The notes below the pieces were generated by a model. The model made no database searches and had not been told where the DNA came from. It saw only the letters and a list, made by a program, of their open reading frames with translations. Position numbers and translations under genes: made by a program. Below are positions 33,847 through 41,727 of a stretch of 64,000 bases of DNA, one piece after another. Origin of the DNA: an uncultured Fretibacterium sp. (lineage in GTDB: Bacteria > Synergistota > Synergistia > Synergistales > Aminobacteriaceae); the NCBI GenBank assembly GCA_937915755.1, contig CALGGR010000220.1, positions 1-64,000 of the forward strand, read 5' to 3'. Each line of letters opens with the position of its first letter. The stretch's first letter is position 1.

Positions 33847-35073
33847 ATGAGCAAGAAAGGTATCACAAGTTCACTTCCGTTCAAGCTGATAGTCGCTCTC
33901 TTCTTGGGAATGATAATCGGCTTCTGGCTGTCATCAATTCATGGCAGCTCCCTTTGCACCGCGCTCCTCAACATCATAGTAACCATCCACTACATAGCCG
34001 GCCAATTCCTGAACTTCTGCGTCCCCCTGATCATCATAGGCTTCGTAGCTCCCTCAATCACACGAATGGGCGCAAACGCTTCACGAATGCTGCTCCTCGC
34101 CTTGACCCTCGCTTACGTCTCATCAATAGGCGCGGCATTCTCGGCAACAGCGGCAGGTTACGCGATAATCCCGATGCTTAACATTGCATCGGCTGTTGGG
34201 GGACTTAGATCGCTTCCCGAAGTCATCTTCAAGCTCTCGATCCCGCAGGTAATGCCCGTAATGTCGGCATTGTTCGTGTCAGTTCTCGTCGGACTGGCAG
34301 CGGCTTGGAACAGAAGCAAAACCACTATAGCGCTTCTTGAAGAGTTTCAGCAGATAGTCCTCAGCATAGTAACGAGATTCCTGATCCCCGTGCTGCCGTT
34401 CTTGATTGGGACAACGTTCTGCCAGCTCGCGTATGAAGGCTCAATCACCGAACAACTTCCGGTCTTCCTCGTGATAATCCTCATCGTTATGGCTGGACAC
34501 TATATCTGGATGGCGTTGCTTTACTTCATCGCCGGAGCATATTCGGGGCGCAACCCTCTCAACGTCATCAAGAACTACGGCCCAGCATACATGACGGCAG
34601 TCGGTACAATGTCGAGCGCGGCTACACTTTCAGTTGCTTTGACATGCGCCAAGAAGTCAGAGCCTACGCTTCGTGATGACATGGTGAACTTCGGGATTCC
34701 CCTCTTCGCGAACATTCACCTCTGCGGCTCGGTTATGACTGAGACATTCTTTGTCATGGCCGTGTCGAAGATACTCTACGGAGTTTACCCGACTGTCGGC
34801 AACATGATACTCTTCTGCCTGTTGCTGGGAGTTTTTGCGATTGGCGCACCTGGAGTTCCGGGAGGTACGGTCATGGCATCGCTGGGACTTATTACAGGAG
34901 TTCTTGGTTTTGACGCAACTGGTACGGCACTTATGCTGACGATATTCGCGCTTCAGGATTCGTTCGGGACGGCCTGCAACGTTACGACGGACGGAGCTTT
35001 GACGCTGATTCTCACTGGTTACGCTGAGAAACATGGAATCGGTGAGCAGAAAATCGCGAGCGTAGCAGGCTAA
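33847..35073 (+). CDS. Dicarboxylate/amino acid:cation symporter
   Basis: 408 residues with about eight membrane helices and two re-entrant loops, DAACS (GltP/SstT) family. The Ser-rich loop is TMSSAATLSVAL, and later loops are GAPGVPGGTVMAS and QDSFGTACNVTTDGA, which bind substrate and cation. It takes up glutamate, aspartate, serine or C4-dicarboxylates with Na+ or H+; the substrate is not settled. An AGGAGG precedes the ATG. A weak GC-rich hairpin (35085-35107) follows. In an amino-acid fermenter this is a plausible main uptake route. Confidence 0.92.
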   Translation: MSKKGITSSLPFKLIVALFLGMIIGFWLSSIHGSSLCTALLNIIVTIHYIAGQFLNFCVPLIIIGFVAPSITRMGANASRMLLLALTLAYVSSIGAAFSATAAGYAIIPMLNIASAVGGLRSLPEVIFKLSIPQVMPVMSALFVSVLVGLAAAWNRSKTTIALLEEFQQIVLSIVTRFLIPVLPFLIGTTFCQLAYEGSITEQLPVFLVIILIVMAGHYIWMALLYFIAGAYSGRNPLNVIKNYGPAYMTAVGTMSSAATLSVALTCAKKSEPTLRDDMVNFGIPLFANIHLCGSVMTETFFVMAVSKILYGVYPTVGNMILFCLLLGVFAIGAPGVPGGTVMASLGLITGVLGFDATGTALMLTIFALQDSFGTACNVTTDGALTLILTGYAEKHGIGEQKIASVAG

Positions 35074-35084
35074 TCGTAAATAAT

Positions 35085-35107
35085 CCCCGGGGTCTTGAGG
35101 CTCCGGG
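35085..35107 (+). terminator. Weak hairpin after the symporter
   Basis: CCCCGG and CCGGG arms around GTCTTGAGG. No T run follows, so read-through into the next gene is likely. Confidence 0.35.
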
Positions 35108-35135
35108 TTCTCCCAACAAGAAAGGAGTGATTCTC

Positions 35136-36089
35136 GTGAAAAAATCTCTAGGAATTTTATTGTTAGCACTTTTCCTCGCTTCTGACTGTCCTGTTTCTGC
35201 ATTGACTCACGATACAGCTTCCCCTTTAGAGCCGTCTAAGGAAGAGTATTCCCCCAAGAAAACGACTCCAAAGAAAAGCAAAAATACCCCTAAGCGCAGT
35301 AACAAGGAGAAGAAAGCGGTCAGGAAAAATACCGTAAGCACACCTGAGAAAAGATCCACCGTCTACAACCGAATAACCAGCTTCAGTTTTTCCGGCTCAT
35401 CACCTTGCGCAGTACTAAGGAAGAAAGACGGCTCTGAGGTAATTCTTCCATTCAGGAAAGACGGCGAGGCTCTCGTCATTGATACTGGACTTGGAGCTAT
35501 ACCTTCAGGGACTCGCTTCACTGTTCCGGATGGCTATAAGGCCTACTGCATCGAATCGCACACAAAGCTTCTCAGCGGTAAAGCTTTCAGGGCTGAATAT
35601 GACGGTCGTCCTATGGTTCTCTATGATTCAGGGTCTGATGTCGAGTACGCTGAAAATTCAGGAATGGTCATTTTGCCGTCATCATTTGCTGATAATCCCG
35701 TTCAGAAGACAGTGAAATCACCTGTGTCATACGAGACGGATATAAGCGATGTCAGAATAGCCAAAGATGAGCCTGAATATGACAACCGTTCAGAGAAGCC
35801 TGAAGATGTCATAGAGACTTATGATCTTACCCGAAATGAGAAGGACCATCTCATAAGAATGCACAAAGAGGCCCTTAGAATGATAAGCAAGGAGGGACGT
35901 GCTGAGAGATTTGCGGAACTTTTCGAGAATTACAGTGAGGATTATCTCGCAGCGTACTATAAGGCCCTCGCTGAGTTCGACATGTATCACGGCGGAGCTT
36001 GCATCGAATGGTGCGACAAAGCACTGTCGATTAACCCGAAATATCTTCCGGCAAAGATACTTCGCAACAAAGCTATGGGTATAATCTGA
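35136..36089 (+). CDS. Secreted Lys-rich protein with C-terminal TPR-like segment
   Basis: 317 residues from GTG 35136. A signal peptide spans 1-23. A Lys/Pro/Thr-rich linker (about 30-70) may contact the wall or acidic polymers. It is followed by a beta-rich domain with SPCAVLRKKDGSEV and a C-terminal helical pair (YYKALAEFDMYHGGACIEWC and following DKALSINPKYLPAKIL) that reads as a single TPR. The GTG has AAAGGAG 8 bases upstream; another GTG 3 codons earlier overlaps the ribosome site. It is not assignable to a known family. A good terminator follows. Confidence 0.7.
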   Translation: MKKSLGILLLALFLASDCPVSALTHDTASPLEPSKEEYSPKKTTPKKSKNTPKRSNKEKKAVRKNTVSTPEKRSTVYNRITSFSFSGSSPCAVLRKKDGSEVILPFRKDGEALVIDTGLGAIPSGTRFTVPDGYKAYCIESHTKLLSGKAFRAEYDGRPMVLYDSGSDVEYAENSGMVILPSSFADNPVQKTVKSPVSYETDISDVRIAKDEPEYDNRSEKPEDVIETYDLTRNEKDHLIRMHKEALRMISKEGRAERFAELFENYSEDYLAAYYKALAEFDMYHGGACIEWCDKALSINPKYLPAKILRNKAMGII

Positions 36090-36098
36090 GAAATTCGA

Positions 36099-36134
36099 GA
36101 CCCTTTCCGAAATTCAGAAGGAAGGGCCTTTTTT
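36099..36134 (+). terminator. Rho-independent terminator
   Basis: CCCTTTCC pairs with GGAAGGG across a short loop, followed by CC and six T. It may also limit read-through from the minus-strand gene ending at 36141. Confidence 0.75.
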
Positions 36135-36140
36135 GACGGT

Positions 36141-37352
36141 TCACTTCTTGGGCGCGAATCCCTCTCTCTGCATGCGCTCTAATGCTTTTCTTGCCTCAGG
36201 GTAGCCTTGCTCTGTAACTGCTTTGTATAGTTCAGCAGCATTGGCGTAATCTCCCTCATCGTAGTAGATGTTGGCAAGGTAGAAAAGCGACATTGTATGG
36301 CCATTCGAGGCAGCACGGCGGTACATATCTTTTGCCTGCTGTGTGTCCTGCTTGATTGCACTGTACCTCTTCTTGATGTTGCTGTGCTTGGGGTCCAACA
36401 TGTAGCCGAGATAGAATTGTGCCTCGTCGTAGCCGCTTTCTGCACGCTCACGGAGGAATTTCTCTGCCCCTGAGAAATATTGCTTCACGTCCCCTCCGTC
36501 ATAGAAGAAGCACTCGATTGTGTCAGCAGCGTTCTTATATTTAGCGCTGAGTTTCCCGAGTTCTTCAGTGAGACGTGAATTTTCTTTGGCCGCTTCATCG
36601 TGACTCAGAGTGATTTTCTCTTTCTCCTGCAATACAGTCTGATAGTCGGCCGTAATTTTCGCAACATCCTTCGAGAGAGCTGAAAGTTCTTCGCTTTTCC
36701 TGGTCAACTGAGACTCCAAGTTTCCGATGGTATTTTCCGCGCGCTCTTTGCAGGCTGAGAAATCAGATTCTGTCTCATTGAGTTTTCTTGACAGCGCTGT
36801 CTTCTCATTTTCAAGAGCCTCAATATCTTTCTTGAGCTGTTCTACTTTGAGTTCTGTTACTTGTGATTGTGCTACTTGGAGCTGTAGCTTTGTCTCTCTT
36901 AGTTCTGCGGCATCCTTGTCGCTCTTGTTCCTTTCCTCAAGCTGACGAAGTGCTTTGTCCGCGCTCTCTCTGTAAGCAAGAAACTCAGATTTCTTCACTG
37001 CGAGTTCACTGGCAACATTGTCATGGCTTTCCTCGAGGCTTCTGCACATTTTTTCGAGACGCTCAATTGCTTCATTCTTCTCTGCTATAGCTTTCTGAGC
37101 ATCGCTGAGTTTTTGGGAAAGTGATTCGTTTTCCGACTTGAGATTTTCATTAAGCCTTCTGCTCACGTCAACCTCACTTTGAAGCTGCGAAATGCTTTCC
37201 TTCAGGCCGCCTAATATGCCATCGAGATTTTTCTCAAGCTCCGAAATTTTTACGTCAGAAGGATGCGGAGTTCCATCTTCCGCGCCTGCTGCTCCCACGA
37301 AGAACACCAACAAAAACATAAGCATCAACCTCAAAACATTATGCCCAAACAT
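36141..37352 (-). CDS. Secreted coiled-coil protein with Sel1-like repeats
   Basis: 403 residues. The start is put at ATG 37352, where AAGGTGG lies upstream and a signal peptide follows (VLRLMLMFLLVFFVGAAGA). Upstream in-frame codons give no signal sequence. Residues of about 35-275 form a long coiled coil rich in E, K, L and S. The C-terminal 120 residues hold three Sel1/TPR-like units (SGYDEAQFYLGYMLD, AASNGHTMSLFYLANIYYDE, TEQGYPEARKALERM). Sel1 repeats usually mediate protein contacts. A rod tethered in the periplasm with a binding head is a reasonable picture. Partner unknown. Confidence 0.8.
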   Translation of the reverse strand: MFGHNVLRLMLMFLLVFFVGAAGAEDGTPHPSDVKISELEKNLDGILGGLKESISQLQSEVDVSRRLNENLKSENESLSQKLSDAQKAIAEKNEAIERLEKMCRSLEESHDNVASELAVKKSEFLAYRESADKALRQLEERNKSDKDAAELRETKLQLQVAQSQVTELKVEQLKKDIEALENEKTALSRKLNETESDFSACKERAENTIGNLESQLTRKSEELSALSKDVAKITADYQTVLQEKEKITLSHDEAAKENSRLTEELGKLSAKYKNAADTIECFFYDGGDVKQYFSGAEKFLRERAESGYDEAQFYLGYMLDPKHSNIKKRYSAIKQDTQQAKDMYRRAASNGHTMSLFYLANIYYDEGDYANAAELYKAVTEQGYPEARKALERMQREGFAPKK

Positions 37353-37490
37353 ATGATCTTCCACCTTCACAGAATTTTTATCATGACGTACAAAAACTCT
37401 TACTTCTTTCAACAGGGACATTATATAATACATTATTCTCGGTACTCGACATAAACACGCCCAATGGCTCATAAAGTTTGTGAGTTAGCA

Positions 37491-37499
37491 TGGTATACT
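37491..37499 (+). promoter_or_regulatory. Extended -10 promoter for the nitronate monooxygenase gene
   Basis: TGgTATACT at 37491-37499, about 44 bases before the TTG start. It overlaps a small dyad, ATGG...CCAT. Confidence 0.5.
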
Positions 37500-37542
37500 T
37501 TGCCATACTATCACTATCATTTTGAGAAAGGTGTGACTAGCG

Positions 37543-38622
37543 TTGAATGAAGCTATACCCGTATTGCGAATAGGGAAATACCAGCCTCGTTATCCTCTTA
37601 TACAGGGCGGAATGGGAGTCGATATATCAGGCCCAAACTTAGCCGGCCATGTCGCAAAAAACGGAGGTATAGGGACGATAGCGAGCGTAGGATTAGCGCA
37701 TGACTCGCCATTGTTCCAGATAGAGAAGCACAACTATTTTGACGTGAACGAAATCGTAATCAAGGAAGCGATCGCCAAAGCAAAATCAATCGCCGGCCCT
37801 GACGGAATAATTGCCGTGAACTGCATGGTCGCTTTAACCGACTATGACAGGCAGGTACGTTCGTCAGCAGAAGGAGGAGCTCACATCATAATCTCAGGCG
37901 CAGGACTTCCATTGAGACTTCCGGATTACACGAAGGACTTTCCAGACGTCGCGCTTGTACCCATAGTCTCGTCAGCAAAAGCAGCCAGCCTCATCACACG
38001 CCACTGGGAGAAGAAGTATCACCGTGTCCCTGATGCTTTTGTCGTAGAAGAACCCGCTACAGCCGGGGGACATTTGGGAGCAATGACGATTGAGCAGGTC
38101 TACGATCCAGCATTGAGGCTCGAGAACGCGTTGCCTGATGTTGTTCGCTATGTTCATGACGAGATGAAGAGCGACATACCAGTCATAGCCGCCGGAGGAA
38201 TCTGGGACAGGTCGGACATTGAGCGTGTCTTCGCGCTTGGTGCAAAGGGCGTTCAGATGGGTACGAGGTTCGCGTGTACAGTCGAGGGCGATGCGTCGGA
38301 CAGGTTCAAGCAGGCGTATATTGACGCGAAGGAAGAAGACGTTGTTCTGATTCACAGTCCTGCGGGATTGCCGGGAAGGGCGATAAAGAATCCTTTTGTC
38401 GCGAAATATCTTGAGGGTGAAGTAGAGAGCAAGCCGTGTTTTGCGAACTGCCTGAGTCATTGCCGATACAGGAAGACTAAGGAGACGTTCTGCATTGCGG
38501 CTGCGTTGGTCGATGCACAGGTCGGGAACTGGGAGACGGGGTTGTTCTTCTGCGGGTCAAACGTCGTGAAGGTGAACAAGGTCGAAAGAGTTGCTGATAT
38601 AATCTCGGAGCTTTTCGAGTAA
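37543..38622 (+). CDS. Nitronate monooxygenase-family FMN enzyme (FabK-like)
   Basis: 359 residues, TIM barrel, FMN-dependent. Seen: LIQGGMGVDISG at the N-terminus, VNCMVAL, VEEPATAGGHLGAM, and the phosphate-binding PVIAAGGIWDRSD and GAKGVQMGTRFA. These motifs are shared by nitronate monooxygenase and FabK-type enoyl-ACP reductase. The C-terminal Cys cluster (CFANCLSHC) is an extra feature seen in some clostridial-type members. The start is TTG at 37543, preceded by GAAAGGTG. Which substrate it uses is open. It is a single-gene unit. Confidence 0.85.
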   Translation: MNEAIPVLRIGKYQPRYPLIQGGMGVDISGPNLAGHVAKNGGIGTIASVGLAHDSPLFQIEKHNYFDVNEIVIKEAIAKAKSIAGPDGIIAVNCMVALTDYDRQVRSSAEGGAHIIISGAGLPLRLPDYTKDFPDVALVPIVSSAKAASLITRHWEKKYHRVPDAFVVEEPATAGGHLGAMTIEQVYDPALRLENALPDVVRYVHDEMKSDIPVIAAGGIWDRSDIERVFALGAKGVQMGTRFACTVEGDASDRFKQAYIDAKEEDVVLIHSPAGLPGRAIKNPFVAKYLEGEVESKPCFANCLSHCRYRKTKETFCIAAALVDAQVGNWETGLFFCGSNVVKVNKVERVADIISELFE

Positions 38623-38628
38623 AAAGTA

Positions 38629-38660
38629 CCCCCCTTGCTTTTACGGCGAGGGGGATTTTT
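38629..38660 (+). terminator. Bidirectional terminator
   Basis: CCCCCTTGC and GCGAGGGGG arms are flanked by T runs on both strands (ATTTTTG on plus, TACTTTTTA on minus). It ends the monooxygenase gene and the convergent leucine-rich-repeat gene. Confidence 0.85.
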
Positions 38661-38665
38661 GTGCG

Positions 38666-41071
38666 CTAATGCTTCTTGAGTGAGACTGCGAGTCCTGCGA
38701 GGAATGTCAGGCCTGAGAGGATGAATGAGCCTGAGAGAGCGTTACAGCCACTATTGCTACCTGTGCTGATGTACTCGATTTCCTTCGATACAACAACATC
38801 CCGCGAGATTCTGTATCTGGTTATGTAGCGGATTTCTGGTGACACGACTTTGCGGGTTATGTAGCGGATTTCTGGCGACACGACTTTTTCGATGGATACA
38901 ATTTTTTCAACGGAAACGACATCAACCGAAACCGTAAGAGGCGTGAAGAAGTTATCCGGGTCAGGAACGATGGCAACCTTCATGTCAGCCGAAATATCCG
39001 CCGAACCCGTGTAGCCTGTGTCATACGTGTAGACGACTTTCATCGGCATCTGCGCGAAACTTGCTGTGCCGTCGTCCATGAATGACGTGAGGATTTCGCC
39101 GCCTTCTGACGTGTATGCTTTGAGGCTTGTGATTTCGGTGAAGTCAGAGCCAACGTAGTCCTTCATGTCTGTGCGGTAGGGCATTCTGTCAGGGGAGTAT
39201 TTCAGCTTTAGCACCGGGAGTTCGGACATGATGCCTGATGCGCCGGTTTGAAGATCGGAGATGAGAGGATTGTGGCTGAGGTCGAGGGTAGCGATATCGT
39301 TGCTGTAGCAGCGGAGGAGGGTTAACGCCGTGTTTGCGCTGAGGTCTAGGTCGTTCAAGCCGCAGTTCTGGCAGTAAAGCTCCTTTAGTGCTTGGTTGTG
39401 GCTAATGTCGATGCTCGTAATGTCGTTGTGCTGGAACATGAGCGTCTCCAGCAATGGCAGGCCGCTAACGTCAACTTCCGTCAGAAGGTTTCGGTCTACA
39501 GCGAGGTACGTCAGCTTTTTGTTGTTGCTAACGTCAATCATTGTGAGGCGGTTATGTGTGTTGACGTTCCTGTTTTCCCCTCCAAGCTCCAGATACTCAA
39601 GCTCGGTGTTCGCTGACACGTCGATTTCCGAGAGGCCGCAGTCCCAAGCGTCGAGGTGAGTCAGCTTTGTGTTGTGCGTAACGTCAAGAGACCTGATGTT
39701 GTTATGTCCGCACACAAGATATTCCAGAGCGGTGCTGTTTGACACGTTCAGGGAGGCAAGTTGATTGTGGCTGCAGTCCACGCTCACAAGTGCTGTGCAG
39801 TCGGTCAGATCTAAGGCCGTGAAGCCGTTGCGCTTGCAGATTAACTCTTTGAGGTTGCTTTTGCCGGACAGGTCAAGCGTTGTGATGTGATTTGTGTGTT
39901 CCTCGCTGTCGTCCTGATTAGTTCCGCAGTTCAGAATCTCCAGAGCATCACAATCGGTAATGTTGAGTTCGGCAAGCTGGTTGCTCCGTGCGTAAACCGT
40001 CGTCAGCGCAGTACAGCCTGAAAGATCGAGGCTCGTGATGGTATTACTTCTGCAGTTGATTTCCACGAGCGATGTGCGTCCGTGAAGGTCAAGAGTCCCG
40101 GTGAACCCGCTTTCCCGTGCGTGGAAGTATTCCAGAGCGTAGCACCCCTCTATGCTGAAGCTGGCTATGCTGTTATCCTGGCAGTGAAGCTCCTTCAGCG
40201 CAGTACAGCCGGACACGTCGAGGCTCTTCATGTTGTTGTTAGCGCACCACACAAACTCAAGCTCCGTCAGCCCGTGAACGTCAAGGCTCTCTATGCTGTT
40301 GTTCGTACAGTTGAGCTGCTTGATGGCCGTCAAGTACCTTATGCCTTCCAGCGACTTTATGCCCATGTCCTGAACGTGTATTCCCTCAATGGCCGCGATT
40401 TCCGCATCACTGAGTATCCCGTCTCCGTCCGTGTCAAAGTTAAACAGTAACGGCCCGAAAACTTCATCAGGGAAATTCTCAGGGGTTATTGCCACGCCTG
40501 CCGCGATAGTTACGTCCATGATCGCGCGGCCTGTGTCATAGCTATAGCTGACTCTTCCCGGACGCGACGCGAACATTGCTACTCCTCCTGAGTATATCGT
40601 GGCAATGTATGAGCCATCGGGATTTTTCCCCTGAACGTCTGAGACATTCGCGGTCTGGGCTGAAGTCATGTATTCCGTCAAGTCGAGCTGATACGGATAG
40701 GCTGAATAGCCTGACGCTGTTACGTTGAGGCCGAGCCGGAGTTGCGGGGAGCAGGCACCTTCATTCAGGACAGTGTTGCTGCCAACATCAAGGGCTGTCA
40801 GACTATTGTTCTCGCAGTAAAGCACCCTGAGGTTTGTGAGATAGTGAATTCCCTCAATCGAGGATATTCCCATTCCTGCGATGTGAAGCTCCGTGATGTT
40901 CGCAATTTCTGCATCACTGAGCGTTCCATCCCCGTCCGTGTCAAAGTTGAACAGGTACGGCCCGAAAATATCATCCTGAAAGTGATCCGGGTCAATCGGA
41001 ACATCAGCCCACGCACACGAAGCCGCCACGAGCATCATAACGCCCGCGAGAATTGCCGTACATTTCTTCAT
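38666..41071 (-). CDS. Leucine-rich-repeat surface protein with EF-hand motifs and Synergist-CTERM anchor
   Basis: 801 residues. A signal peptide spans 1-22. Two calcium-loop motifs, DTDGDGTLSDAE and DTDGDGILSDAE, lie at about residues 44 and 213, each just before a helical segment. Then come about 18-20 LRR units of 21 residues of the form LDVSxNTxLxxLxCxxN. Near the C-terminus an unusual repeated segment, KVVSPEIRYITR, occurs twice. The end is a Ser/Gly linker, GCN, a hydrophobic helix and KKH, the Synergist-CTERM layout. The ATG at 41071 has AGGAGG upstream. The likely role is adhesion or protein binding at the surface, with calcium stabilisation. Confidence 0.85.
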   Translation of the reverse strand: MKKCTAILAGVMMLVAASCAWADVPIDPDHFQDDIFGPYLFNFDTDGDGTLSDAEIANITELHIAGMGISSIEGIHYLTNLRVLYCENNSLTALDVGSNTVLNEGACSPQLRLGLNVTASGYSAYPYQLDLTEYMTSAQTANVSDVQGKNPDGSYIATIYSGGVAMFASRPGRVSYSYDTGRAIMDVTIAAGVAITPENFPDEVFGPLLFNFDTDGDGILSDAEIAAIEGIHVQDMGIKSLEGIRYLTAIKQLNCTNNSIESLDVHGLTELEFVWCANNNMKSLDVSGCTALKELHCQDNSIASFSIEGCYALEYFHARESGFTGTLDLHGRTSLVEINCRSNTITSLDLSGCTALTTVYARSNQLAELNITDCDALEILNCGTNQDDSEEHTNHITTLDLSGKSNLKELICKRNGFTALDLTDCTALVSVDCSHNQLASLNVSNSTALEYLVCGHNNIRSLDVTHNTKLTHLDAWDCGLSEIDVSANTELEYLELGGENRNVNTHNRLTMIDVSNNKKLTYLAVDRNLLTEVDVSGLPLLETLMFQHNDITSIDISHNQALKELYCQNCGLNDLDLSANTALTLLRCYSNDIATLDLSHNPLISDLQTGASGIMSELPVLKLKYSPDRMPYRTDMKDYVGSDFTEITSLKAYTSEGGEILTSFMDDGTASFAQMPMKVVYTYDTGYTGSADISADMKVAIVPDPDNFFTPLTVSVDVVSVEKIVSIEKVVSPEIRYITRKVVSPEIRYITRYRISRDVVVSKEIEYISTGSNSGCNALSGSFILSGLTFLAGLAVSLKKH

Positions 41072-41219
41072 TGTATTCGTCCTCCTTAATTTGAACGCAA
41101 AAATTTCAGCCGTACACCTCAAAATTTCAGGTGCGGAAACATACGCATGAATAGTTTTTGTGAGACTCAAGGAGGTTTTTGTTCGTGAATGGTTATCGAA
41201 GTGCGCAAATTACTTCGTT

Positions 41220-41228
41220 GGGGGGGGG
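41220..41228. repeat. Homopolymer run of nine G/C in the LRR gene's 5' region
   Basis: Nine consecutive G on the plus strand, about 150 bases upstream of the LRR surface-protein ATG. On the minus strand it lies just downstream of TATATT/TTATAA -10-like sequences, so it would fall near the start of that transcript. Confidence 0.8.
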
Positions 41229-41574
41229 TACAGCGTTATAATATATTGTTTTACATGGAGCATAGTAACAACATCGCCTGCCTTTCGATAAATTTTGTGA
41301 ATGATAGCATGAAATATTTACACCGTCAAAATCTTAGTGTTCGCTCGGAAATTCCCTAACGCTCTCGAACGCACAATCATCAGCCTCAAGACGACAGACT
41401 CAACGCCAAGAGCACGATATGTAATGCTGATGCGTCGAAGGTCATGATGAATTTCGTGAAGCTCAAAATTCTGAACCAGTCCGTGAATGGAAGGCAGTTC
41501 ATAAATTTGTGAAAGATACAAAAATTTTCCCTAAATCTTCACACAAAGTACGTAGAAAAATATTCTTGCTTGCG

Positions 41575-41583
41575 TGGTATAAT
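41575..41583 (+). promoter_or_regulatory. Extended -10 promoter for leader ORF and acn
   Basis: TGgTATAAT at 41575-41583, leaving about 62 bases to the leader ORF start and 134 bases to the acn start. Confidence 0.55.
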
Positions 41584-41652
41584 TCTGTGTACAAAAATTT
41601 AGCATTCACAAAATAATTCACAAAAATTTTTCATCAAGGCGAAAGGAAATTT

Positions 41653-41727
41653 ATGCCCAGCGATTCAAACAAGACATTCTTTCGCCCGATGGCAAAAAAT
41701 TTTAGAGGGGGTAATTTTGAAAAATGA
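41653..41727 (+). CDS. 24-codon leader ORF overlapping the acn start
   Basis: A short open frame, ATG 41653 to TGA 41727, with GAAAGGAAA 3-4 bases before the ATG. It encodes a basic, Phe/Asn-rich peptide ([17 protein letters not shown], then RGGNFEK). Its stop overlaps the acn start as ATGA (41724-41727), and the acn ribosome site GAGGGGG lies inside it. Ribosomes finishing it could reinitiate on acn. It is out of frame with acn, so it is not an N-terminal extension. Translation is unproven. Confidence 0.5.
   Translation: MPSDSNKTFFRPMAKNFRGGNFEK

Larger units (their letters stand above)
41072..41652. other. 581-base region without a clear gene between the LRR gene and the acn leader ORF
   Basis: Contents: the LRR gene's ribosome site; a short dyad CGAAGT/ACTTCG (41197-41217); a run of nine G (41220-41228); a TATAAT at 41237-41242; AT-rich DNA; and the acn promoter at 41575. 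The middle (about 41318-41521) has a minus-strand open frame of 67 codons with neither a good ribosome site nor a family. It could be a gene remnant or a small RNA locus. Confidence 0.6.

Noticed and set aside
34657..35202. 181-codon minus-strand open frame
   Set aside because: Antisense to the symporter, whose membrane and loop motifs are intact.
41318..41521. 67-codon minus-strand open frame
   Set aside because: No ribosome site, no family, AT-rich surroundings. Kept only as a possible remnant in the noncoding region entry.
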